From Kiritimatiellia bacterium (GTDB taxonomy: Bacteria > Verrucomicrobiota > Kiritimatiellia > RFP12 > UBA1067), in contig JAFVZE010000150.1 in the NCBI GenBank assembly GCA_017508315.1, positions 1 to 7,956 on the forward strand: DNA of 7,956 nucleotides, given 5' to 3'. The position numbers and the translations under genes were made by a program. Numbering within the stretch: position 1 is the first letter of the stretch; the number at the start of each line of letters is the position of its first letter. Positions 1-6,944 of this stretch are shown in pieces. Below the pieces are notes generated by a model. It saw nothing but the letters and a program-made list of their open reading frames with translations, had not been told where the DNA came from and made no database searches.

Positions 1-1
1 A

Positions 2-2773
2 GGAGGTTCGGGACTTCTTAAACTGATGAAGTACAGGGAAGAGGATGTCATGCGTTTTGAGATCGGTTCAATCGTCAATCATGATGTCGGAGTGTACACT
101 TTCGACACCGATGCCGGATACGTTCCCGGCACATTCGTTATCCGTCCGATTGACGCCTCTAAAAACTCTGTGGCGTTGGGAACTTGCCACATAGAATTCG
201 CGCCGCCGTCGTCCGGTTCCGCAACTCCGGGATTCCCGAATCTTACGGTCAGGCAGGTTGACTCGGCGTCGCAGACCCGCCTGAGCGTCACCAACGGCGT
301 TTGCGCCCGCATCGGCGGTGTCTCAAATCTCGTCGGCAGGATTGTGAAGGACGGCTCGGGCGAGCTTGCGTTCCCGCTCCGCCGCAGCAGCAAAGACTAC
401 ACCGGAACTGTTGAAGTGAAAGAGGGTAACCTTCGCCTGCTGGAAACTGACGATGGCGTAACTGCGGCTATCGGACATCTTGCGGTTTCCAACGGTGCGG
501 CAATCAGATTGCCCGCATCGGGATTGCGTGTGTCGACGGTCGCGTTCGAAAGCGGAGCCATTGTTTCCGAGGGGCTTCTCGTTGTTCCCAACGGTACAGA
601 TCTCTCAGGCGTATTTTTCCGTGACGGGGCGGCAGTCCGTTTTGAGGGTGTGGAAGATACCGTTGTCTTGGAGGCTCCGGACGGGGAAATAGTCGGCAAT
701 CCCGCGTTCCATGTCGACGTCATGAACACCGAATCGATGGAGCTTGTCGAAATAAACGGTACGAACTTCGTAAAGCGCATAAATGATGTGCGAGGGTCGG
801 AGTACGGTTTTGCGACCAATGTCGTTCTCATGCCGTACATCCAGGAAGATGCGTTCGACAATACTAAGTTCATTTTCATGCCGTACACGTCCGCCGCAGC
901 GGATCCTGCGGAAACTCCCTGTCTTGTCTGGGACAAGATAATAACGGGCATCAAGGCCGCTTTCGTGGTCCAAGACTGCGGTTGGGACGGCAGCAAGCGC
1001 GTGGACGGCGGGCAGTTCCTCGGCAAGACGAATCGCATTCCCGGCGGTGGCGGCGATTTCATGCGTGCCGCCGGATTTCCCCAGATCTTTTACGATACGA
1101 GCGCGGCGCGAACAGGCGAGTTCTACATCAACGGAGAGCGGTGCAATCCCGACGAAGGGTATTTGTATCAAGGTTACAACGGTTATGGCGGCAACCACTA
1201 CACCCCGCAGGTGACGGACGTTCAGCATGTAAAAGGGGCTGCCTGGTCGGCGGATTCTTTCGGGTGCAATACGGGTGCAAACTGGCGCAACGGCAATCAC
1301 CGTCTTTGCGAATGCATTATCTACACCAATGCGCTTACCCGCCTGGAACAGCTTAAAATCCGTGCGTATCTGATGAAGAAGTGGATTAATGCCCAGGTCA
1401 ATATCGTCCCCGGACCATTGGGCGGCAATCGCATTGACGCGCATGACACGACCGGCGGCGCGGCCGTGGATGTCGCCGACGGACAAAGCGTATGGATCGA
1501 GGCGACGACGGGAGATGGCGCTTTGCGTAAAACCGGCGGCGGGACATTGTATGTGAAGGAAGTGTCCGAGCCGCTTGAATCGGTAAAGGTCGCCGACGGC
1601 AAGATGGTGCTGCGCTCGGGAATCGCGCCCACGGATTTCCGGGCCGGGAGCGCCTATGTGCATTTCGACGCCACGAGAAGCGATACTTTTACATTGGGCG
1701 ACGACGGGGTGTCGGTAAAGTCGTGGCGGTCGATTTCGGCAGGAGGAGTGACGGCTGACATCAAAAGCGGCATGACGAATTTCCCGACCGTGGCGCAGGT
1801 TCAGATCGGTTCGCTCATGCGAGCGGTAGTCGATTTCGGACCTTTTATGAGCGGAACGGGAAATAATTCTCCTTACAATCTGAAAAAAGCGACTGTGCTT
1901 GAATTCTCGCAGCCCAAGCGGCTTTTGCGTACGGTGATCGGCGTTTTCGGCAGCCGCAACGGCGGCGGGCAGCTTGTCGGTTCGAGCGGCGGAGGGTACA
2001 ACGACAACTGGGGACTTACGCGCGGCGGCACTTTTGGCGCGAGCAAAGACGATCCTATGTTCCGCAACGATGGCTGGCATGCGCAGATTGCCAAGACGGA
2101 TGTCACGTACGTGAGAACGAACGGCGTGCCGGCCAGCATAAGCGATGGATTCTCCGGCGGGTATGACATAATCGCGCTTAACACCTATCTTGATTTCGGC
2201 GCGAGAGGTCTTGCCGGCGCACATTACAACTACTATACCGGCGGTCAGGAGATCGGTGAATACCTCATATGGGACGAGCGCCTCAGCGATGAGCGTGTCA
2301 AGATGGCCGAGGCATATCTCAGAAACAAGTGGTTCGGAGATGAGATTCCCGGTTACCGTAAGGCAAGGGCGCAGACGCTTGAGGTGGCAAGCGGAGCTGA
2401 AATTGAGATTCTTGGCGACGCGCTCACCGTCGGCAGGCTTTCCGGAGGCGGTATTGTCACAGGCAGTCTTGCTTTTGCTGAGGATCTTGAACTTGAAGTC
2501 GCGGTCGGTGAGGATGGGACGGTTCCTGCTCTTGCATTGAACGGTTGCGGCGTTTGGCCGCAGACGGGTTGCGTGAAGATAACCGGTCGTCTCGAACGCC
2601 TTGCCAACGGCATATACCCGATCGTCGTTTCGTCCGAGTTTGAAGGGCTTTCGCTTGAAGGCTGGACGGTTGAAACAGAAACCCCGGTTCGCAAACTGTT
2701 GACGCTGCGGGTGAACAACGGTGCGGCGGAGCTCGTCGTCTCCGATCGCGGAATGACGATTCTCGTTCGTTGA
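2..2773 (+). CDS. Large secreted-type beta-rich protein with autotransporter-associated repeats and two LamG-like units (5' partial)
   Basis: The frame is open from base 2 with no stop, so the gene very likely begins upstream. The first in-window ATG, at 26, has no ribosome binding site at proper distance and no signal peptide follows it. Numbering residues from that ATG (915 residues), short strand repeats of the autotransporter-associated type, with GSGEL- or GGGTLYV-like cores, lie at about 107-139 and 496-531. Two related LamG/concanavalin A-like units lie at about 227-455 and 544-771. A beta-rich tail follows at about 776-915 and ends in RGMTILVR. Gly, Asn and Val are abundant and no transmembrane segment or beta-barrel is visible. 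Proteins of this build are common in Kiritimatiellota and Lentisphaerota and are assumed to be exported, perhaps binding glycans. Function here is unproven. It lies 27 bases before the DUF4838 lipoprotein gene, probably in the same operon. Confidence 0.85.
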   Translation, partial: GGSGLLKLMKYREEDVMRFEIGSIVNHDVGVYTFDTDAGYVPGTFVIRPIDASKNSVALGTCHIEFAPPSSGSATPGFPNLTVRQVDSASQTRLSVTNGVCARIGGVSNLVGRIVKDGSGELAFPLRRSSKDYTGTVEVKEGNLRLLETDDGVTAAIGHLAVSNGAAIRLPASGLRVSTVAFESGAIVSEGLLVVPNGTDLSGVFFRDGAAVRFEGVEDTVVLEAPDGEIVGNPAFHVDVMNTESMELVEINGTNFVKRINDVRGSEYGFATNVVLMPYIQEDAFDNTKFIFMPYTSAAADPAETPCLVWDKIITGIKAAFVVQDCGWDGSKRVDGGQFLGKTNRIPGGGGDFMRAAGFPQIFYDTSAARTGEFYINGERCNPDEGYLYQGYNGYGGNHYTPQVTDVQHVKGAAWSADSFGCNTGANWRNGNHRLCECIIYTNALTRLEQLKIRAYLMKKWINAQVNIVPGPLGGNRIDAHDTTGGAAVDVADGQSVWIEATTGDGALRKTGGGTLYVKEVSEPLESVKVADGKMVLRSGIAPTDFRAGSAYVHFDATRSDTFTLGDDGVSVKSWRSISAGGVTADIKSGMTNFPTVAQVQIGSLMRAVVDFGPFMSGTGNNSPYNLKKATVLEFSQPKRLLRTVIGVFGSRNGGGQLVGSSGGGYNDNWGLTRGGTFGASKDDPMFRNDGWHAQIAKTDVTYVRTNGVPASISDGFSGGYDIIALNTYLDFGARGLAGAHYNYYTGGQEIGEYLIWDERLSDERVKMAEAYLRNKWFGDEIPGYRKARAQTLEVASGAEIEILGDALTVGRLSGGGIVTGSLAFAEDLELEVAVGEDGTVPALALNGCGVWPQTGCVKITGRLERLANGIYPIVVSSEFEGLSLEGWTVETETPVRKLLTLRVNNGAAELVVSDRGMTILVR
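344..442 (+). repeat. Autotransporter-associated beta-strand repeat, copy 1
   Basis: This encodes roughly residues 107-139 of the first protein. A KDGSGEL core is followed about 15 residues later by YTGTVEVKEGNLRL, the usual pattern of this repeat: a 'gap-G-G-L' strand followed by 'Y-G-v-v-GtL'. It precedes the first LamG-like unit. The assignment is by pattern only, and the boundaries are approximate. Confidence 0.55.
704..1390 (+). repeat. LamG/concanavalin A-like unit, copy 1 of an internal protein duplication
   Basis: This encodes about residues 227-455 of the first protein. It opens with FHVDVMNTESMEL, has a GGQFLG motif near residue 328, and closes with YTNALTRLEQLKIRAYLMKKW. These align with VHFDATRSDTFTL, GGQLVG and WDERLSDERVKMAEAYLRNKW in copy 2, at a near-constant spacing of 316-319 residues. 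The closing motif, an amphipathic helix ending in 'AYL..KW', is typical of LamG-like segments in PVC-type surface proteins. A glycan-binding or adhesive role is inferred from the fold only. Confidence 0.65.
1511..1618 (+). repeat. Autotransporter-associated beta-strand repeat, copy 2
   Basis: This encodes about residues 496-531, with a GALRKTGGGTLYV core followed by 'VKVADGKMVLRSG'. It occupies the linker between the two LamG-like units. Each unit is therefore preceded by one such strand repeat, and the duplicated module may be repeat plus LamG unit together. Boundaries are approximate. Confidence 0.6.
1655..2338 (+). repeat. LamG/concanavalin A-like unit, copy 2 of an internal protein duplication
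   Basis: This encodes about residues 544-771 of the first protein, nearly the same length as copy 1. Matching landmarks are an H-x-D near the start (H546, D548 against H229, D231), GGQ near the middle (Q649 against Q330), and A-Y-L plus K-W at the end (A763, W769 against A447, W453). The middle needs gaps to align and is strongly diverged, which suggests an old duplication. Confidence 0.65.
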
Positions 2774-2785
2774 GAGTCGTTTGTC

Positions 2786-2792
2786 AAGGAAG
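2786..2792 (+). promoter_or_regulatory. Ribosome binding site of the DUF4838 lipoprotein gene
   Basis: AAGGAAG lies 8 bases before the ATG at 2801 and 12 bases after the stop of the preceding gene. It fixes the start that places the lipoprotein signal at the protein's N-terminus. No promoter or terminator-like hairpin is visible in the 27-base gap, which fits co-transcription with the gene before it. Confidence 0.75.
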
Positions 2793-2800
2793 AAAAGATC

Positions 2801-5680
2801 ATGCATAAGTTTATTTGTCTGTCCGTGCTTGCGGTCGCTGTCGGTTGTTCTTCGAAAGAATTCGAACTGGCCGGAGACGGCAGGGCGGCTCGTATCGTAA
2901 TTCCCGCCGACGCGCTTGAATCCACGAAACTCGCGGCGAAGGAGCTTGCCGAATACGTCGGCAAGGCTGCCGGCAGGACGCCTGTCGTTTCGACGGACGT
3001 TCCCCCGGGCGCGGCGACGGTGATGATCGGCACGGTCGACAGAATGAAGAATCTTCCGCCGGAGGTGGCGCAGCGGCTTGCGGCGATGAAGCAGGACGAA
3101 GCTTCGTGGACCGGCGTATACGGAGGAAAGCTCTGGATCGTCGGCAAAAGTGAAACCGCGGAGCTCTATGCCGTCTACCATTTCCTTGAAAGCCGTCTCG
3201 GAGTCAGGTGGTTCCAGGCGCCGGTCAAGGAAGATCCCGGCGAATACGTGCCGCGCACCAACCGTCTCGCGTTCGCGGAATTCTCGCTTTACCGCCAGCC
3301 GGCTTTCGCCATCCGCCGTCTCGACGGCACGGGGGTTGCGGTTTCGCCTATCCCGGCCGCCGGAATGTCGACGGCGGTGCGCAACGGCTATCAGGTGCAT
3401 CCGCTTTACGGCCAGCGCGTCAACTACGCCGAGACCGACACGCCGCTGTACCGTTTCTTCGCACCGCGCGTGAACCGCCGGTACCAGTCGCTCGGCGGCG
3501 GACATCTCACGTTCGTCAATCCCATGCCGGGGCCCAAGGCGTTCAAGAAGCATCCGGAATGGTTCGCGCTCGTGGACGGCAAGCGCGTGCAGGGCGCGAC
3601 TCACATGGAGCAGTACTGTCTTTCCAATCCAGAGGTGCGCCAAAACGTCGTCGACTACATCCTCAGGCAACTTCGCGAAACCGGCGGGCTCGGGCAGTAT
3701 CTCTTCGGACAAATCGACTCGCCCCACGGCGGCTGCGAATGCGAGAAGTGCCGCGCGCTCGACGGCCCCGGGGAAGATCCTGTCGGCGGCAGACCGAGCC
3801 GCACCACGCGTTTCGTGAAGACGATCAACGACATCGCCGCCAGGGTATGGGAGAAATATTCGCAGGCCGACTTGAGGATGTGGGCGTATCTCGATTACCG
3901 CGAACTGCCGCGTGGCGTTAAGCCCGATGCGCGCTTCAAGCTTTATTTCTGCCCCCATGGAAGATGCTACGGCCATACGCTCGACGATCCGAAGTGCGAG
4001 CGCAACGTCAGGATGTACAATCTGCTCATGGGCTGGCGCAAGCTCCTGAACGACGTCTACATCTATGATTATCTGACCTGCACGCCGATGGAATACACCT
4101 GCAACGAATGGCAGGAGGCGCACGATATCGCGATGTATCACCGGCTCGGACTTATCGGATGGAAGAACGAGGCGTCTTTCTCTGGTTCCAGATTCGTGGG
4201 CGGCGGCGATTTTTCCGCCAAGCGCGAACGCTTCCCCTCGTCGTGGCAGTGGCTGTACGCGAGCGGACATCTCCTGTGGGAGCCGTCGCTCGACGTAGAC
4301 GGACTTATCGACGATGCCGAATCGAAGTATTACGGCGCGGCGTATCCGGCGATGCGCAAATATCAGAAGCTCCGCCGCCGGCTCTGGGCGGAAACGCCCG
4401 GTTGCATGGGCTATCCGACCGGCGACCAGCGTCGGCCGATGCTGCTGGAGCGCGCGGGCGCCAAGGAAGAACTGCTTGAATTTCTGGACGAGGCGGAAAA
4501 GCTTGCAAAAGACGACGAGGTCCTGAAATTCAGGATCGGCCGCGACCGCATGTGGCTGGACCGTTTCTGGATAAAGCCGAACGAGGAAGTGAAGGCCAAG
4601 CGCGGCAAGGTGATAAAGGTTCCGGAACTTTCCGGAAAAATCAAAATCGACGGCGACGGTTCGGACGCCGCCTGGTCGGGGGCTGTCTTCACCGATCAGT
4701 TCAAAGTCGCGTATCTCGGCAAAAACAACAAGCCGGACGTCAATCCCAAACTTGCCACCAAAGCCGGAGTCGCTTACGACGGCGAGAACCTTTATTTTCT
4801 CCTGACGGCGCTCGAACCTTCGGTTGCGAAAATGAAAGCGGCCAAGGGACCGGGCGCATCGGTCTGGGACGATGACGGCTTTGAGATTTTTCTTTTCCCG
4901 CCGAGCGCCGAGAACCGCTGCTATCATGTGGCGGTGAATCCCGCCGGAGCGATTTACGGCGGCACCAACCCCGGCGGCCGCGATCCGGCGGCTTTCGGAG
5001 CGGAGGCCGCGGCCAAGGTTTACGACGGACGCTACACGATCGAAGTGCGCATTCCGGTGCGCAAGATCGCGCCGCTCGTCAAGGGCGAGGTCTGGCGGAT
5101 GCAGATCGGCCGCAACCGGCTCGTGAAGGACGAGCTTATGCCCAAGGGCGGGCGTTTCTCGCTCGACGGCGAAGTGTACACCGATACGCTCGCGTTCCGG
5201 TCGATGCAGATCGGACGCTCGTATCTGCGCAACGGCACGTTCGACGAACTGAACGACAAAGGCAGACCGAAAAGCTGGTCGTTCCCCAACGGTTGGACAG
5301 GAACGGAGAAGGGGCCTCAGGGGGTGGCGGTCAAGATGGTGAAACCCCAGACGGCAGTGCAGACGATGTGGCACGCGGAGCTTTCGCAGAAGCCGTATCC
5401 GCGGAAACTAAAGTACACTGTCCGCGCTTCCGGCACGGGGGCGATGAGCGTCGGGTTTGCGCGCTACCGCGATACCGCCGATTCGAAAGCGAAACACGGC
5501 TACCGGCGCGAATTCCTTAAACCTTCCGGCATCGGAGGAACTTACGAGCTTTCCGCGGAGATGAAGAATTACTGCGGTGAATACGAAATAGCCGCCGACG
5601 AGTGGTGTTCGATCGCGGTTTCATGCGTTCGAGGCGATATTCTCGTGGAAAGCGTATCGGTCGAACCGCTCGGGAAATAA
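2801..5680 (+). CDS. DUF4838 lipoprotein with CBM9-like domain, probable glycoside hydrolase
   Basis: This 959-residue protein starts with a short lipoprotein signal: a hydrophobic stretch, then AVGC with the lipid-bearing Cys at 16. Residues of about 20-150 resemble the small alpha/beta domain found N-terminal to family 20, 67 and 89 glycosidases (AAKELAEYVGKAAGRTPVV). From about 215 to 480 lies the DUF4838 region, with HPEWFALVDGKR at 251-262, the family's Cys cluster C312-x-C314-x2-C317, and YDYL at 422-425. A CBM9-like domain covers about 605-800 (KIKIDGDGSDAAW, ending near DTLAF). A further beta-sandwich, opening NGTFDELNDKG, runs from 811 to the end. DUF4838 proteins are abundant in polysaccharide-degrading Bacteroidota and PVC bacteria and are thought to be TIM-barrel enzymes. 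The substrate is unknown. D306, D365, D423 and E457 are candidate catalytic acids by inference. It probably sits on the outer membrane or periplasmic face. Confidence 0.93.
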   Translation: MHKFICLSVLAVAVGCSSKEFELAGDGRAARIVIPADALESTKLAAKELAEYVGKAAGRTPVVSTDVPPGAATVMIGTVDRMKNLPPEVAQRLAAMKQDEASWTGVYGGKLWIVGKSETAELYAVYHFLESRLGVRWFQAPVKEDPGEYVPRTNRLAFAEFSLYRQPAFAIRRLDGTGVAVSPIPAAGMSTAVRNGYQVHPLYGQRVNYAETDTPLYRFFAPRVNRRYQSLGGGHLTFVNPMPGPKAFKKHPEWFALVDGKRVQGATHMEQYCLSNPEVRQNVVDYILRQLRETGGLGQYLFGQIDSPHGGCECEKCRALDGPGEDPVGGRPSRTTRFVKTINDIAARVWEKYSQADLRMWAYLDYRELPRGVKPDARFKLYFCPHGRCYGHTLDDPKCERNVRMYNLLMGWRKLLNDVYIYDYLTCTPMEYTCNEWQEAHDIAMYHRLGLIGWKNEASFSGSRFVGGGDFSAKRERFPSSWQWLYASGHLLWEPSLDVDGLIDDAESKYYGAAYPAMRKYQKLRRRLWAETPGCMGYPTGDQRRPMLLERAGAKEELLEFLDEAEKLAKDDEVLKFRIGRDRMWLDRFWIKPNEEVKAKRGKVIKVPELSGKIKIDGDGSDAAWSGAVFTDQFKVAYLGKNNKPDVNPKLATKAGVAYDGENLYFLLTALEPSVAKMKAAKGPGASVWDDDGFEIFLFPPSAENRCYHVAVNPAGAIYGGTNPGGRDPAAFGAEAAAKVYDGRYTIEVRIPVRKIAPLVKGEVWRMQIGRNRLVKDELMPKGGRFSLDGEVYTDTLAFRSMQIGRSYLRNGTFDELNDKGRPKSWSFPNGWTGTEKGPQGVAVKMVKPQTAVQTMWHAELSQKPYPRKLKYTVRASGTGAMSVGFARYRDTADSKAKHGYRREFLKPSGIGGTYELSAEMKNYCGEYEIAADEWCSIAVSCVRGDILVESVSVEPLGK

Positions 5681-5751
5681 GAGGTAAGGTGCGAAAAAGC
5701 TGATGTTAAGGCGTTGAAAAATGTAAGGTAATGTGTGATTTTTGTAGATAA

Positions 5752-5802
5752 CGTATTTATGGGTGTTGACTGCGTGTATCGGATTGTGATACCATAAATA
5801 CG
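5752..5802. repeat. Perfect 11-bp inverted repeat around the promoter of the phosphoesterase gene
   Basis: CGTATTTATGG at 5752-5762 is exactly the reverse complement of CCATAAATACG at 5792-5802, with 29 bases between. The arms are about 40 bases apart centre to centre, close to four helical turns. The candidate -35 element lies between the arms, and the right arm overlaps the candidate -10. A second small inverted pair, GTATC (5776-5780) and GATAC (5788-5792), is offset within it. The layout fits an operator, or a leader hairpin if transcription starts upstream. No T-tract follows on either strand, so it does not look like a terminator. Confidence 0.6.
5766..5793 (+). promoter_or_regulatory. 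Candidate sigma-70-type promoter for the phosphoesterase-acyltransferase pair
   Basis: TTGACT (5766-5771) matches the -35 consensus at five of six positions. Seventeen bases later is GATACC (5788-5793), a weak -10, preceded by TG one base upstream as in extended -10 promoters. The 30 bases upstream are AT-rich and could act as an UP element. Transcription would start near 5800, giving a leader of about 75 bases. The -10 is poor, so the exact hexamer is uncertain. Confidence 0.4.
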
Positions 5803-5864
5803 AATTGATGAGAAGGAAACCATATCGTCGAGTGGTACGGCGATGAAAAAAGAAACAACTCAAC

Positions 5865-5869
5865 AAGGA
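5865..5869 (+). promoter_or_regulatory. Ribosome binding site that decides the phosphoesterase start
   Basis: AAGGA lies 6 bases before the ATG at 5876. The in-frame ATG at 5843 has no such site and would put eleven extra residues ahead of the Tat signal. The 5876 start is therefore preferred. Confidence 0.75.
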
Positions 5870-5875
5870 ATTGCC

Positions 5876-6931
5876 ATGAACAAAATCTCACGCAGGAATT
5901 TTCTTTCGACCGCGGCGCTCGCCGCACCTGTTGTAACGGCCGGTTGCTGTTCTGCAAAGGCGGGAGCAGGCGCCGGGACGAAGCCGCTCAAGTTCTGTAT
6001 GTTCGCGGACATCCATTATGTTCCCGGGGCGTTCACCAACACCGAGGATATGTCGTTTCTGGAGAAGATACAGGAACGGGCCGTGCGGGAGAACTGCGAT
6101 ATGATGATCCATCTCGGCGACTTTGTCCACGGTGTGCGCACGAAGAAAGAGCAGGAGTACATCAAACTTTACAACGAGTTTAAAATCCCCAGCTATCACT
6201 GCCTCGGCAACCACGATCAGGACCGCAACCCCTACGAGGAAACCTGCGAAGCGTACCGGATACCAAAAGAGGGGTATTATTCGTTCGACAAGGGCGGGTT
6301 CCGCTTCGTGGTTACCGATCCCAACTACATCTGCAACAGGCCGGGAGAATTCATCCATCATTCGAGCGGCAATTATTTCAAGCGGGAGAAGGGCTCCACG
6401 ATCAACTGGATCCCGCCGGCGCAGCTTGAATGGATGCGCTCGGTGATAGTAGGCTCGCCGTATCCGTGCATTGTCGTCTCGCACCAGAGCTATGAGCGCG
6501 GGCCGACAGGCGAAATGGTCAAGAACAAGGACGAGGTTCAGGCGATTTTCCGCGAAGCCAACGAAAAGAAGCCCGGAACCGTGAGACTCGTCGCCAACGG
6601 GCATATGCATATGGATTATCTGCGCATCAAGGACAATATCCTCTACTGGGACGTCAACAGCGCCAATTATCAGTATTATCCGCGCAAGCACAGCAAGTAT
6701 CCGGCGGAATACGTGAAAACGCACCGGGCCGCGCTCAACAACATCGGCTACAAGGAGCCGCTTTCGGGCATTGTTTCGATGTGGCCGGACGGCAGAATCA
6801 AGATTGAAGGCTCCAAGGCCGATTGGCTTTTCGGAGTCTCGCCGAAGGACGCGGGATATCCCGAATACCACGACGGGCGCCGCTGCCATGCGGTGATCCA
6901 GTCGGCGGATATCACGTTCAATTATTCGTAA
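5876..6931 (+). CDS. Tat-exported calcineurin-like metallophosphoesterase
   Basis: This 351-residue protein begins with a twin-arginine signal (SRRNFLS at 5-11, then a small hydrophobic region) ending in VTAGCC. The Cys at 24 could be lipidated, which would make it a Tat lipoprotein. All five metallophosphatase motifs are present: D45-x-H47, G81-D82, G111-N-H-D114, H203 and G242-H-x-H245. A dinuclear metal centre should therefore form. Tat export is often used for enzymes that load metal in the cytoplasm, and the predicted site of action is the periplasm or outer envelope. The family hydrolyses phosphomonoesters or phosphodiesters, and the substrate cannot be read from the sequence. GGFRFVVTDPNY (140-151) matches the strand after the GNHD motif in CpdA-like (COG1409) members. 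It is followed after 13 bases by the acyltransferase gene, so the two are likely co-transcribed from the promoter at 5766. Confidence 0.93.
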   Translation: MNKISRRNFLSTAALAAPVVTAGCCSAKAGAGAGTKPLKFCMFADIHYVPGAFTNTEDMSFLEKIQERAVRENCDMMIHLGDFVHGVRTKKEQEYIKLYNEFKIPSYHCLGNHDQDRNPYEETCEAYRIPKEGYYSFDKGGFRFVVTDPNYICNRPGEFIHHSSGNYFKREKGSTINWIPPAQLEWMRSVIVGSPYPCIVVSHQSYERGPTGEMVKNKDEVQAIFREANEKKPGTVRLVANGHMHMDYLRIKDNILYWDVNSANYQYYPRKHSKYPAEYVKTHRAALNNIGYKEPLSGIVSMWPDGRIKIEGSKADWLFGVSPKDAGYPEYHDGRRCHAVIQSADITFNYS

Positions 6932-6932
6932 C

Positions 6933-6937
6933 GGGGA
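6933..6937 (+). promoter_or_regulatory. Weak ribosome binding site of the acyltransferase gene
   Basis: GGGGA lies 7 bases before the ATG at 6945 and directly after the stop of the phosphoesterase gene. It is a partial match to the anti-Shine-Dalgarno target. Translation may partly depend on coupling with the upstream gene, which is inferred from the 13-base gap. Confidence 0.45.
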
Positions 6938-6944
6938 TGGTCGT

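Noticed and set aside
26..28. ATG at 26 as the true start of the first gene, with AGGAGG at 1-6 as its ribosome binding site
   Set aside because: The spacing of 19 bases is too long, no signal peptide follows, and the frame is open to the window edge with repeat-like residues.
3208..3921. A 237-codon plus-strand frame inside the DUF4838 gene
   Set aside because: It is an Arg-rich shifted-frame shadow. The main frame carries the DUF4838 motifs continuously across this stretch, and no frameshift is needed.
605..5374. A 1,589-codon open frame on the minus strand across both large genes
   Set aside because: It is the exact codon-register opposite of the two real genes and stays open because the sense strand avoids TTA, CTA and TCA. 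Its product is Arg/His-rich, shows no recognisable domain and crosses a gene boundary.
5717..5743. AAAAAT...ATTTTT pair as a terminator after the lipoprotein gene
   Set aside because: The stem is six A/T pairs only with a long loop and no G/C pairs, so it would be too weak. Transcription may end elsewhere or read through.
5843..5845. Upstream ATG as the start of the phosphoesterase
   Set aside because: It lacks a ribosome binding site and would place a charged leader before the Tat motif. The ATG at 5876 has a good site 6 bases away.
5569..5866. Two short minus-strand frames (84 and 81 codons) covering the intergenic gap
   Set aside because: They overlap each other and the end of the lipoprotein gene, have low-complexity products, and reflect AT-rich non-coding sequence.
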